Source: Fibrobacter succinogenes
Lineage (GTDB): Bacteria > Fibrobacterota > Fibrobacteria > Fibrobacterales > Fibrobacteraceae
Assembly (NCBI RefSeq): GCF_902779965.1
Contig: NZ_CACZDK010000003.1
Coordinates: 62,001-126,000, forward strand
Direction: 5' to 3'
DNA: 64,000 nucleotides
Position numbers and translations under genes: made by a program. The notes beneath the pieces are model-generated. The model had not been told where the DNA came from and ran no database searches. It saw nothing but the letters and a program-made list of their open reading frames with translations. Positions 1 through 7,865 of the stretch are shown piece by piece; within the stretch, counting starts at the first letter, position 1, and each line of letters begins with the position of its first letter.

Positions 1-68
1 AACTTGCACACAAAGTCCCCAAAATCACAAGCCCAATCAGCAAAGAGAAATAAAAGAGCGAAATCTAG

Positions 69-989
69 TCACTTTCCGGACTGAACATCAGCGCTGCGCT
101 TTTTGATTTCGTCCAGAGGAATACCGGAAATAATAGCGATTTTTTCAATAGGAATATCGTTAGCAAGCATCGCATCGACCATTTCAAATCGAGTCTCAAT
201 CTTGGCACCAGCCAAACGACATTCTATTTCTTCTTTTGCAATCATTTCTCGCTCCAGTTCGTTCAGAGTGGTTTTGTCCAAGTTTTCGATTTTGATGCGG
301 TTCAAGGCGTCGTTGACGATTCCATTCCCAAAATCAGGAAGCGGTTCGCCCTCATGCGCGTGTTTGAGCACATAGAGCCAGGCGTCAACAGGATCTTTTA
401 CCTCGTCTGCGGTTTTATTAAACTTCGGCAGACTTACAATAATATACTTATTTTTGGGGAATAACGTCTCGACGATTCCTCCATCCAACACTTCCTTGCT
501 ATAAATAGCCCATTCATCAATGTATTTTTCCATGCAGTACGGCAATTCAAAATCACAAATCCAAATGGAAATTGTTTCGGGAATTTCATAACGCCGGTAT
601 TCCTTTTCTTCTTTTGTGAGCGTTTTAAATTCTTCTGATTTATCCATTTCATGCTTGCCTTTTATAATCAAAAACGCTTTGTACAATATGGTTCGGTCGA
701 TAAAGAAACTATGGTCAGCCTTCTGCATTTCAATATTGAGGAAACGCTTAGAACCCGTAGTTGCGAAAGCATCCAAAATGACTTTCCGCTCTTCGGGAAT
801 CATAAATCTTAAGGTATGTTCAAACGAGTAATTCAGATTCTTGATTTGGTCGTCGCCTTTCAGGTGCAAGATTCCATCAACGAAGTCCTTGATGGCATCC
901 TTGCTGGCGAACAGGCTCTTAAATCCGGTATCGGTTCTCGGGTCGATGTAGGTTTTGCCTTTTAGCTTTTCAGGAATAGATTGATTCAT
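69..989 (-). CDS. Rpn family recombination-promoting nuclease / PD-(D/E)XK transposase-like protein
   Basis: This 306-residue protein matches the Rpn/PDDEXK_2 family, whose members are DNA endonucleases related to transposase nucleases. Seen in the sequence: an N-terminal DTGFKSLF block (residues 20-27), then an acidic residue in ILDAFATTG (D73) and the E-x-Q pair in NIEMQK (E87, Q89). These are the expected active-site positions of the fold. The C-terminal third is helical and charged, ending in a DEIKKRSADVQ-type tail, as is common in the family. The start is the ATG at 989, with a GGAGGTG-type ribosome site just upstream. It stands alone on its strand at the accessory edge of the window. 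Family assignment is firm; whether it is active in recombination is inference. Confidence 0.85.
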   Translation of the reverse strand: MNQSIPEKLKGKTYIDPRTDTGFKSLFASKDAIKDFVDGILHLKGDDQIKNLNYSFEHTLRFMIPEERKVILDAFATTGSKRFLNIEMQKADHSFFIDRTILYKAFLIIKGKHEMDKSEEFKTLTKEEKEYRRYEIPETISIWICDFELPYCMEKYIDEWAIYSKEVLDGGIVETLFPKNKYIIVSLPKFNKTADEVKDPVDAWLYVLKHAHEGEPLPDFGNGIVNDALNRIKIENLDKTTLNELEREMIAKEEIECRLAGAKIETRFEMVDAMLANDIPIEKIAIISGIPLDEIKKRSADVQSGK

Positions 990-1155
990 AATTACACCTC
1001 CATTAAGTTTGGAGGTTCTAATCTACAACAGCGAATTTTCAAAAAGTGAAACTTTGCAAATTTTGCAATCAATCGTTAACAAAATCGTTTATTTTGTCAA
1101 CTATTGAATTACTGAACTGACTGAGCCGCATAAAATAAGGTATATTCAAAAGTAG

Positions 1156-1180
1156 GTCTTATAGGGGCTCTTTTTGAGCG
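1156..1180 (+). repeat. Direct repeat, left copy
   Basis: This 25-base sequence begins GTCTTATAGGGGCTC and contains a small GCTC/GAGC dyad around five T. It is repeated perfectly at 1744-1768, and the similarity continues weakly for about 14 bases (gaagttaaaacgaaa against gagtgaaaacaaag). The two copies bracket the membrane-protein ORF at 1279-1716. Confidence 0.85.
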
Positions 1181-1278
1181 AAGTTAAAACGAAATATGGG
1201 AATGGAGGCTGTTCAGCTATTGCGAAATAAACTAAACATGAATAAGCCACAATTACAAAAAAGGACTAGGAAATAGGA

Positions 1279-1716
1279 ATGAAAAAAACAATAAATGTTA
1301 TGAATCTTGTCGTTGCAACAATGATTTTTATGTGGATGGAAAGTCAAGATTTTTTTGTTCATTTTCTTGATGTCCCTTATATGTATGGACAAGTTGAATT
1401 GTTGTATCTTATTATTCTTAATTTGGTATTGTTAAATGTTTTTGAATTATCGCCTAAAATTTCGCTTGTATGCTCTGTTTTGATTATGTTGCTATTTCCG
1501 TTTACTGGAGGTCGATTCCGAGTTGACGGATGTAGTTACTATCTAGTTGTTGAAAAAATAATATGGAATATTATCGGCGTTCGTTTTGTGCTTCCAAGTG
1601 ATTTGACTTATTTTATTGCCTATAGTTTGGTTCCTACTATTATCTATAGCATGTATTTACTTCTGTTCATTTTTGGTGCTGTTGCTGTATTTAGGAAAAT
1701 GAAGACTAAAGCTTAA
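1279..1716 (+). CDS. Small hydrophobic membrane protein, unknown function
   Basis: This 145-residue protein is not recognised. It has four probable membrane segments (about residues 7-20, 35-52, 58-74 and 112-138) joined by short loops, and no obvious catalytic motif. The ATG at 1279 follows an AGGA-containing stretch. Base composition is AT-rich compared with the TonB locus downstream. It lies alone between two 25-base direct repeats (1156 and 1744), which suggests the ORF came or moved as a unit, but no transposase accompanies it. It could be a short lineage-specific integral membrane protein. Confidence 0.55.
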   Translation: MKKTINVMNLVVATMIFMWMESQDFFVHFLDVPYMYGQVELLYLIILNLVLLNVFELSPKISLVCSVLIMLLFPFTGGRFRVDGCSYYLVVEKIIWNIIGVRFVLPSDLTYFIAYSLVPTIIYSMYLLLFIFGAVAVFRKMKTKA

Positions 1717-1743
1717 TCCTCATCTGGGTTTAATACGATTCGT

Positions 1744-1768
1744 GTCTTATAGGGGCTCTTTTTGAGCG
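1744..1768 (+). repeat. Direct repeat, right copy
   Basis: Perfect 25-base copy of the sequence at 1156-1180, in the same orientation, 27 bases after the stop codon of the membrane ORF. Confidence 0.85.
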
Positions 1769-1827
1769 GAGTGAAAACAAAGGAAGCCGGACTCTACGCC
1801 TTTACTTTGTCGCCCCCAAAATGTATT

Positions 1828-1960
1828 TCAGTTTCCAGACTGCATTTCGAGCAAGTCTGCAATGAGGGAAGCATCGTCAGGGAAATATTTTAAAGCGACA
1901 TTCAAGAGGCGCACGGATTCCTCGTCGCGTTTTTGCGCGTGGGCATCGTAGACGAAAGGA
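1828..1960 (-). pseudogene. Decayed copy of the C-terminus of the neighbouring TPR protein
   Basis: The reading frame encodes YDAHAQKRDEESVRLLNVA followed by a diverged tail, clearly matching the last 40 residues of the TPR gene ending at 2917 (YDAHAQKRYDEAIRLLKLA...). Only this end is present; upstream of it the frame has no TPR similarity and no ribosome site. It therefore looks like the remnant of a second TPR gene copy, separated from the intact one by the KilA-N gene. The stop codon region is intact, so it may once have been the native end of the gene. Confidence 0.7.
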
Positions 1961-2090
1961 AAAACGCAAACATTTTCAGAAAAATCTTGACAAACATCCC
2001 TAGAAGGATTATATTTATTAGTGAACAAATGTTCTAGTGCTCAAAAATTCAAACACTGTGGTTTTTACGCTTGTCCGCAGAGAGGTTACG

Positions 2091-2900
2091 ATGAAGAAGA
2101 TCATCATTGACAACAACAGCATTGCATTTATACAACAAGATCAGGACGATTATATCAGCCTGACCGACATGGCAAAACACAAGAACGCAGAATCAACGGG
2201 TTTGGTCATTTCACATTGGCTTAGCACACGGTATGCGGTTGAATTCTTAGGAATATGGGAGCAAGTCAACAACCCCAATTTTAATGTTACTGAATTCAGT
2301 AACATTAGATTCAATGCAGGAAGCAATGGCTATGTCCTTTCCGCTAAACAATGGATAGAGCGAACGAATGCAATCGGACTTATTTCAAGTGCCGGTCGAT
2401 ACGGCGGAACATACGCTCATAGAGACATAGCCTTTGAATTTGGCTCTTGGCTAAGTCCAAAATTTAAATATTATCTCATTCGCGAATACCAACGCCTCAA
2501 AGAGGCTGAACAAGCCAAATTTGGCTGGTCCGTGCGTCGTGAACTTTCTAAAATCAACTATCACATCCATACGGATGCCATCAAGCAGAATTTGATTCCG
2601 GCCACACTTACAAAGCAGCAAGTGAATATGGTTTACGCAAACGAAGCTGATGTTCTAAATGTAGCCTTATTCGGATTTACCGCCAAGGAATGGCGCGATG
2701 CGCATAACGATTTGCAGGGAAATGTCCGCGATTACGCAACTGTAAACCAGCTAATTTGTCATTCAAACATGGAATCGTTGAATTCCGTTCTGATCAAGGA
2801 GGGCTTGCCGCAGCCGGAGCGGTTGCAAAAACTGAATCAGATTGCGATTTCGCAGATGACCGTGCTAGAATCCATTGGCGAGAATAAATTGCTGAAATAA
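2091..2900 (+). CDS. KilA-N domain protein
   Basis: A KilA-N domain fills roughly residues 1-130. Diagnostic stretches are DYISLTDMAKHKN near residue 20, then NPNFNVTEFSNIR, and later the block GRYGGTYAHRDIAFEFGSWL, which are characteristic of this phage-type DNA-binding domain. The C-terminal half (EWRDAHNDLQGNVRDYATVN and following) resembles the ORF6N/KilA-N companion region of free-standing bacterial copies. The start at 2091 (MKKIIID) has GAGAGG nearby and is preferred over the upstream in-frame start at 2037. KilA-N proteins are frequent in phages and genomic islands; here no other phage gene is visible, so it is probably an isolated accessory gene. It converges on the TPR gene with a 16-base gap. 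Confidence 0.88.
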   Translation: MKKIIIDNNSIAFIQQDQDDYISLTDMAKHKNAESTGLVISHWLSTRYAVEFLGIWEQVNNPNFNVTEFSNIRFNAGSNGYVLSAKQWIERTNAIGLISSAGRYGGTYAHRDIAFEFGSWLSPKFKYYLIREYQRLKEAEQAKFGWSVRRELSKINYHIHTDAIKQNLIPATLTKQQVNMVYANEADVLNVALFGFTAKEWRDAHNDLQGNVRDYATVNQLICHSNMESLNSVLIKEGLPQPERLQKLNQIAISQMTVLESIGENKLLK

Positions 2901-2916
2901 TCCCATTTGCAGCAAT

Positions 2917-4014
2917 TCACTTCTCAGATTCCATTTCTGACAAATCGGCTTGGAGAGTTGAATCGTTCGGATAATATTTTAACGCAAGCTTCAGCAAGCG
3001 AATGGCTTCGTCGTAGCGCTTTTGTGCGTGAGCATCGTACGCCATATTTTTGAAACCAAAGACTGCTTCGGCATTCCCGTTTTTAGCAGCAAGCTCGTAG
3101 GCATATTCGGCGCGATCATAGAACTTTGCATCGTACGCAAGGTTTCCCATGAAGATAGCGGCATCAGAGAAATCAGGCTTGATTTGCAAAATGTTATTTA
3201 AGATTTCCATGGCGATGTAGAGCTTTTTGTCTTCGGCGAGGACATCGGCAAGTTTATACATAATTTGAGTATCGTCAATTTTCACGCTGAGGGCTTCGCG
3301 GTAGGCGTTGGCGCTTTCTTCGAAATTCTTGTTCAGGCGGTAAACATCACCAAGATAAACTAAGAAATCGGATTCTTCGGGATGGAGCGTATAGCCTTCG
3401 CGAATGACGGCTACGGCCCGGTCGAAGTCATTCATTGCAATGTTTGCTTCGGAGAGCTGGTAAACGATGCTGATGTCATTTTTGTCGAGGCGGTAAGCAT
3501 TTTCGATAGTGCGGAGGGCGCCGACTTTATCGCCGGTTTTGGTGTAGGCTTCGCCGAGGTAAAGCCAGCCGGAAATGTTATCGGGGTCAAGTTTGAGCGC
3601 ACGGTGGTAAACGGCAATACATTCGGGATATTGTCTGAGGCGGAAATAGACGCTAGCCATATTGAAAAGTGCGGGTGCAAAATTGCCTTCGGAAAAATCT
3701 ACGGCTTTGCGGTAAGCAGCGGCCGCTTCGGGATATTTGTCCATCTGGTAATAACTATTGGCGATGTTGAAACTCACGGCAACGGGATCGGCACCGCGGG
3801 CTTCCGCTTTGCGATACAAGAGTATAGCTTGCTTGAATTTTCCATCGCGATAAAGGGCGTTTGCGCGTTCCATCAAGTCAAAGGAAGACTGAGCAGAGAA
3901 CGCCGGAAGCGCTAGGAAAAGGGAAATAAGTAGACAGTAGGAAGTAGGAAGTAGACAGTGATTCGAAAACTTCCGCAATTTACAAATAACATTCACAAAC
4001 TTATTTATGCTCAT
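2917..4014 (-). CDS. Exported tetratricopeptide repeat protein of the TonB2-type locus
   Basis: The mature protein is almost entirely TPR units (about eight, from residue 35 to the end), for example AVSFNIANSYYQMDKYPEAA and ALFNMASVYFRLRQYPECI. The N-terminus MSINKFVNVICKLRKF leads into a hydrophobic segment ending LFLALPAFSA, a signal peptide. The ATG at 4014 follows AAGGA and is preferred over the longer frame starting at 4131, whose extra residues translate an intergenic repeat. A TPR protein is the usual last member of TonB2/TtpC loci in Vibrio and Shewanella, where it assists periplasmic or outer-membrane assembly of the system. The signal peptide itself contains a dispersed-repeat sequence (3926-3966). 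Confidence 0.85.
   Translation of the reverse strand: MSINKFVNVICKLRKFSNHCLLPTSYCLLISLFLALPAFSAQSSFDLMERANALYRDGKFKQAILLYRKAEARGADPVAVSFNIANSYYQMDKYPEAAAAYRKAVDFSEGNFAPALFNMASVYFRLRQYPECIAVYHRALKLDPDNISGWLYLGEAYTKTGDKVGALRTIENAYRLDKNDISIVYQLSEANIAMNDFDRAVAVIREGYTLHPEESDFLVYLGDVYRLNKNFEESANAYREALSVKIDDTQIMYKLADVLAEDKKLYIAMEILNNILQIKPDFSDAAIFMGNLAYDAKFYDRAEYAYELAAKNGNAEAVFGFKNMAYDAHAQKRYDEAIRLLKLALKYYPNDSTLQADLSEMESEK
3926..3966 (-). repeat. Dispersed GTAGGAAGTAG-type repeat inside the TPR signal peptide
   Basis: The short reiterated unit AGTAGACAGTAGGAAGTAGG is also found, inverted or degenerate, at about 4131-4165 and 4900-4930 in gaps between genes. Here it is translated as part of the TPR protein's signal peptide (CLLPTSYCLL). 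Confidence 0.65.
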
Positions 4015-4033
4015 AAAATTTTCCTTATTTGTC

Positions 4034-4108
4034 ATGCCCGTCCCAGAACGAGCATTTCCTCTTGCGAGTCTGAAAAGGAGATTTTCGCCTTCGCGGGAAT
4101 GATACGAA
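4034..4108. repeat. Dispersed palindromic element (CATTCCCGCGAAGGCG type)
   Basis: Contains ATTCTGGGACGGGCATGAC-like and TCATTCCCGCGAAGGCGAA-like arms in inverted arrangement. It is related to the element at 17031-17096 upstream of a secreted-protein gene and lies between the TPR and TonB genes. Confidence 0.6.
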
Positions 4109-4163
4109 ACATCACCTTCTAGAATACACATTCTACTTCCTACCGCCTACTTCCTACTAACTA

Positions 4164-4811
4164 CTAATCCCTAAATTTCACTTCGAAGGGTTGTTCCATT
4201 CCGCAGAAGGCAACCGCCTTGCCATCTTTTTCGGCGGGAGCAAACGTCATGCGAGCGATAGCATCCTTCCCCGCTTGGGCAAGCCCCGAGCCTACCGGAG
4301 ATTCTTCAATCACTTTGATATCGTAAGCGCGGCCACCAACGTCAACGCAAAAACTCAAGCGAAGCATCGCATCAATTTCACGATCGCGGATCTGCGGCGG
4401 CACCTGGAAATTCGCCATCGAGCGGCTTTCCGGCTTTTTATCGACATCGCCCTTTCCGGTAGACATTGCACCGCCACGAAAATCAGCCACAAGTTCATCG
4501 CTAATCGTAGCACCTGCGGTTCCCGAAGCAACGCCAAGGTTCATCGCAAAACGCGGGCCCGCTTTGGGCGAACGCGAATTCGACTTTTGACGGTTCGGTT
4601 TGCGAGCCGTGTGCTTTTTCTCGACTTTCTTTTCGACTTCTTCGATTTTCTTCACGGAGACTTCGGTCTTGACGAATTTGCGTTCGTGAAAGACTTTGCC
4701 GTTCAAGAACAAGTTCGCCATCGTCACGGAAAAAACGAGAATCACGCTTGCGAGAATCGCTGCGAGAAGGATTGTAAAACGCTTTAAAAACTTTTTTATA
4801 ATCTTTTGCAT
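4164..4811 (-). CDS. Energy transducer TonB family protein
   Basis: TonB-like periplasm-spanning protein of 215 residues. One N-terminal membrane anchor (about residues 12-34) is followed by a charged lysine-rich stretch (KKIEEVEKKVEKKHTARK), a glycine-rich middle, and a C-terminal TonB/AgmX-type domain (about 140-215: IDAMLRLSFCVDVGGRAYD, then AIARMTFAPAEKDGKAV). It would deliver proton-motive energy from the ExbB-ExbD complex to the outer-membrane receptor. The gene sits between ExbD and the TPR gene, matching the order of TonB2 loci. The anchor lacks a SHLS-like motif that I could recognise. Confidence 0.85.
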   Translation of the reverse strand: MQKIIKKFLKRFTILLAAILASVILVFSVTMANLFLNGKVFHERKFVKTEVSVKKIEEVEKKVEKKHTARKPNRQKSNSRSPKAGPRFAMNLGVASGTAGATISDELVADFRGGAMSTGKGDVDKKPESRSMANFQVPPQIRDREIDAMLRLSFCVDVGGRAYDIKVIEESPVGSGLAQAGKDAIARMTFAPAEKDGKAVAFCGMEQPFEVKFRD

Positions 4812-4836
4812 TTTTCACTCAAATAAAAACTTATCT

Positions 4837-4863
4837 GGATCCTTCACTTCGTTCAGGATGACA
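4837..4863. repeat. Dispersed element, GGATCCTTC...AGGATGACA type
   Basis: Copy of the family GGATCCTTCxCTTCGxTCAG with a trailing GATGACA. Other copies are at 27921-27952, 28395-28422, 49287-49328 and 60569-60594. All copies seen are intergenic. Confidence 0.75.
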
Positions 4864-4932
4864 ACATACGCGGATCATGACAACTAAGCAGCATTTTCTT
4901 CCTACCGTCTACTTCCTACTGTCTACTAAATA

Positions 4933-5337
4933 TCAATCCGCTTGGGCGGCGATGGAGACTTTCTTTACTCCCGCTAGATTGCACATGTCAATCACTTGAA
5001 CGAGCACACCAGTTTCAGCTTCTTTGTCGGCAATTACGACGGCTTCGCGGTCGGGCGCTTTCGCGAGCGATTGCTTCAAGACGTCTTGCAAGCTCGCCAA
5101 ATCCACCTGGCGTTCGTTCATGTGAATCGTTCCTTCGCGAGTGATGGCGATGAGCAAGTTTTCCTTTTCAAGTTGACTCGCCGACTGCGCCTGCGGCTTT
5201 GTCACATCCACGCCCGTTTCGCGAGTGAATGACGACGTCACCACAAAAAAGATGAGGAGGATGAACACGATGTCCATGAGCGGGCCCATCTCGATGCCCA
5301 TATCTTTCTGTTTTCTTCTCGGTAAATTAAAGTCCAT
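4933..5337 (-). CDS. exbD: Biopolymer transport protein ExbD
   Basis: ExbD/TolR family, 134 residues, a normal length. It has a short cytoplasmic N-terminus and a membrane segment (about 15-35) carrying the key aspartate in MGPLMDIVFILLIFFV (D23), the proton-path residue of the family. The periplasmic domain ends KKVSIAAQAD. The ATG at 5337 has AAGAGGTT upstream. It lies between ExbB and TonB and would form with them the inner-membrane motor of the locus. Confidence 0.93.
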   Translation of the reverse strand: MDFNLPRRKQKDMGIEMGPLMDIVFILLIFFVVTSSFTRETGVDVTKPQAQSASQLEKENLLIAITREGTIHMNERQVDLASLQDVLKQSLAKAPDREAVVIADKEAETGVLVQVIDMCNLAGVKKVSIAAQAD

Positions 5338-5350
5338 TATAAACCTCTTA

Positions 5351-5379
5351 GATTGCTTCGCCTACGGCTCGCAATGACG
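5351..5379 (-). repeat. Dispersed element, CGTCATTGCGAGCC type
   Basis: Minus-strand sequence CGTCATTGCGAGCCGTAGG followed by CGAAGCAATC. Another copy is at 6130-6158 and variants occur at 7718-7760 and 10557-10590. This copy overlaps the last codons and the stop of the exbB gene. Confidence 0.8.
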
Positions 5380-6114
5380 AGTAATGCGAGATTCGTCTGC
5401 ACAAGTCACATTAACGCAAAAATTGCTAGTACGAGCTGCAAAATAGTTGTCGATTACAGTGGCACCAAGTTCCATTTCTTGCTTGAGAATTTCAATGCGT
5501 TCGTCCAAGCGTTGCTTCAAAAGCGTGAGCGGGAACGCAATCAAAAGCCCACTCTGCGTCGAAATCAGCGCTTCCGAAATTCCATCCGCCATCAGCACGG
5601 GATTCTGGTTACCGTATAGCGTAATCACTTCAAAAGTCGAAACCATTCCCGTCACCGTTCCAAGCAAGCCCAACAGCGGAGCTGCCGAAGCCATCACTGC
5701 AACAATGTGGTTCCCTTGTTCCATGTAGCGCACGCTTTTCATCATACGGACTTGCATGTAGTCGCGAAAACTTTGCAAATCCTTTTGCGCAATTTCTAGC
5801 GCATACGAAAGCTCTCGTGAAAGGAATCCACCGCGTTTGCGAAGTCTCGTCAGCGCAATCGTTTCGCGCTGTTCAGAAGATTCGCTGCCAGAAACATTTC
5901 CAAACGCAGAAGCTTTCCCGGACAAATCTTTTTGCAATCGCTTTACAACTTTGGCAATATCTTGTCTGAAAAAATCGCCACCGATGCGTAACCAGCTCGC
6001 AAAAAGGAAGTAGAACCCAACGACACCCGCCAAGAGAATGGGGAGCATCACCACCCCACCCGCTTCGTAAGTGTTCCGCAAAGATTCTATGAATATGTAA
6101 TGAAAATCAGTCAT
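5362..6114 (-). CDS. exbB: MotA/TolQ/ExbB proton channel family protein (ExbB2-like)
   Basis: This 250-residue ExbB-type protein has a first membrane segment near residues 20-40 (VVMLPILLAGVVGFYFLF) and then the characteristic channel half SAAPLLGLLGTVTGMVSTFE (about 145-165) and SEALISTQSGLLIAFPLTLL (180-200). It would form the proton channel with ExbD. Its last ten or so residues (ESRITRHCEP) and the stop codon come from a dispersed repeat overlapping the gene end, so the native C-terminus has probably been replaced. It follows the larger TtpC-like gene with a 71-base gap filled by another repeat copy. Confidence 0.93.
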   Translation of the reverse strand: MTDFHYIFIESLRNTYEAGGVVMLPILLAGVVGFYFLFASWLRIGGDFFRQDIAKVVKRLQKDLSGKASAFGNVSGSESSEQRETIALTRLRKRGGFLSRELSYALEIAQKDLQSFRDYMQVRMMKSVRYMEQGNHIVAVMASAAPLLGLLGTVTGMVSTFEVITLYGNQNPVLMADGISEALISTQSGLLIAFPLTLLKQRLDERIEILKQEMELGATVIDNYFAARTSNFCVNVTCADESRITRHCEP

Positions 6115-6129
6115 AATTCATTCAGTTGA

Positions 6130-6181
6130 GATTGCTTCGCCTTCGGCTCGCAATGACGTTGCAGCCATGCTCGCAATGACG
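6130..6181 (-). repeat. Dispersed element, CGTCATTGCGAGCC type, with a partial second copy
   Basis: A full copy of the element (6130-6158) plus a partial copy of the CGTCATTGCGAGC end (6162-6181) fills the space between the TtpC-like gene and exbB. Confidence 0.75.
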
Positions 6182-6185
6182 TATT

Positions 6186-7865
6186 TTACTTACTCTCCTT
6201 CCCGAAGACTTGATTCAAGAGCCAAGTACTTTGTACATAGAGTTCGCTAGTGATCTTTTCAATTTTTTCACTCAAGAGGCCATGCAAAATCATCACAGGG
6301 ATTGCAATTACGAGACCCATTTCAGTCGTGACAAGCGCCTCGGAAATACCGCCTGCAAGCACGCGAGCATCGTTTGTTCCGACTTCGGTAATCACGGTAA
6401 AGAGCGTGATAATACCCGTCACCGTACCCAACAAACCAAGCAACGGAGCGATTGTTCCCATGGCGGCTAACAAGCCCATGCGGCGTTCCAATTTCGGCTG
6501 TTCACGGAGAAGCGCCTCGTTCAAAGAGCGTTCCGCATTTTCGCGCGAATCCTTAGCCTTGTTGAGCACAGCAAACAGCACTTTCGAAAGGCTCGTTTCT
6601 TTTTGAAGGCAAAGATTAGCTGCATCTTCGAACTTCTTTTCTACGACAAGTTCATTCATTTGCTTGGAGAATCGGCGACCGATTCTGCCTCGATAAGAAA
6701 GCATCACAAAACGTTCAAGGAACAAAAGCAAGGCGATGATTGCAACAAACATAAGTGGGTACATCACGATGCCACCCTTCTTGAAGAACGCCTTGAATTT
6801 TTCAATCCAAGTCAATTCCTTGACATCAGAAATCGAATTCTTGATAGCCTTGTTCTGCAACACATCCAGAGGAATCGAAACAACACCATTTGCCGCAGTA
6901 GCAGAACCCGCCTGCATCACCGCCTGCTTGACATTCTGCGAAATTTCAGTCGGGAGTTTTGCATTCCATTCAAAAATTTTTCCTTGCAAAGCACCCGAGC
7001 GCATCAATGCTTGCACATCGCCATTGTCATTTGCGATTTCGCCGAGGAATACCGTACCCAAGCGCATGCGGGTCACATTCACATCCGGGCGAGAGCCCAC
7101 TTGCGAAATTTCTGCGCCATAAGTTTGCGTAAAAGTAACTTCGTGACGTTTCAGCAAATCATCCATGAATCCTTGCACAGCGGCAATTGTATTCGGCGTT
7201 TTCTTGTCGGCTTCAATATTTGCCTGTTTCAGGCGCAAAAGACGCGCATTCATTCCGACCGGATAATCACCAGCGACATCGCCAAGCGTTTTTTCAATCG
7301 AAAGTTTAATTTGCGTATTCAGCGCATCAAAAGCAATTTCTTCGCTCTTGGATTTTTCTTCGGCTTCTTCGGTGATACTCTTGCTCGACATTGCTTCTTC
7401 GGTGATGCGGCCCAAATCCGTCGAAAGTTTGGAATAGCGGCCATCGAGTTCGCGCGTTTCGTTTTGGTGTTCTTCCGTCAACTGAGATTCCGCATAACGG
7501 TTGCTCCAATGCTTGGCATCGAGTTTTTCGAGGGAATCCGCTTTCTGCATACGAATGCGCGTGAGCGTTTCGACTTCGCGCTGCAAATTGCGCACTTCGA
7601 CCTGCAACAAAGAATCCTTGATGCGGGCTTCGTCTTCAGCACTTTTCTTATCGCTCGACCAAGGCCATGCAAAGGCTGAGGAGGCAAGCAATAAAATGAT
7701 CGATAAGAACTTAACTGGATGAACGCCTACGGCGTTCGCAGCTTCGGCTCGGTCATGCCAGAAAGAAAACTTTCTGTCGCGACGCTCGCCTTGCACTGGA
7801 TTCTTCGCTTCCCTCAGAATAACGCCACTTCTCTCGTCTCTCGTCTCTCGTCTATAATCTCTCAT
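6186..7865 (-). CDS. TtpC-like large ExbB protein with periplasmic coiled coil and a repeat-derived N-terminal extension
   Basis: Seen in order: about 50 arginine-rich residues, a signal-like hydrophobic segment ending LLLASSAFAWPW (about 52-68), a coiled-coil and periplasmic region (70-340), a membrane segment (GGIVMYPLMFVAIIALLLF), and the ExbB channel half with APLLGLLGTVTGIITLF and SEALVTTEMGLVIAIPVMIL. This is the layout of TtpC, the extra ExbB-like component that TonB2 systems need. The ATG at 7865 overlaps the DUF3450 stop (ATGA) and has a strong GGAGGTG six bases upstream, so initiation there is well supported. However, residues 1 to about 48 are translated from dispersed repeats inserted between the start codon and the old signal peptide. 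No plausible start codon exists at the signal peptide itself. Confidence 0.9.
   Translation of the reverse strand: MRDYRRETRDERSGVILREAKNPVQGERRDRKFSFWHDRAEAANAVGVHPVKFLSIILLLASSAFAWPWSSDKKSAEDEARIKDSLLQVEVRNLQREVETLTRIRMQKADSLEKLDAKHWSNRYAESQLTEEHQNETRELDGRYSKLSTDLGRITEEAMSSKSITEEAEEKSKSEEIAFDALNTQIKLSIEKTLGDVAGDYPVGMNARLLRLKQANIEADKKTPNTIAAVQGFMDDLLKRHEVTFTQTYGAEISQVGSRPDVNVTRMRLGTVFLGEIANDNGDVQALMRSGALQGKIFEWNAKLPTEISQNVKQAVMQAGSATAANGVVSIPLDVLQNKAIKNSISDVKELTWIEKFKAFFKKGGIVMYPLMFVAIIALLLFLERFVMLSYRGRIGRRFSKQMNELVVEKKFEDAANLCLQKETSLSKVLFAVLNKAKDSRENAERSLNEALLREQPKLERRMGLLAAMGTIAPLLGLLGTVTGIITLFTVITEVGTNDARVLAGGISEALVTTEMGLVIAIPVMILHGLLSEKIEKITSELYVQSTWLLNQVFGKESK
7718..7860 (-). repeat. 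Composite dispersed repeat inside the TtpC-like gene
   Basis: A run of intergenic-type elements: a reiterated GACGAGAGACGAGAG tract, a CTGAGGGAAGCGAAGAATCC unit and a GGCATGACCGAGCCGAAGC unit. It is entirely within the coding frame at codons 2 to about 49. Confidence 0.7.

Noticed and set aside
2091-2900. Prophage remnant around the KilA-N gene
   Set aside because: No integrase, structural, lysis or replication gene is nearby; a lone KilA-N gene does not make a prophage.
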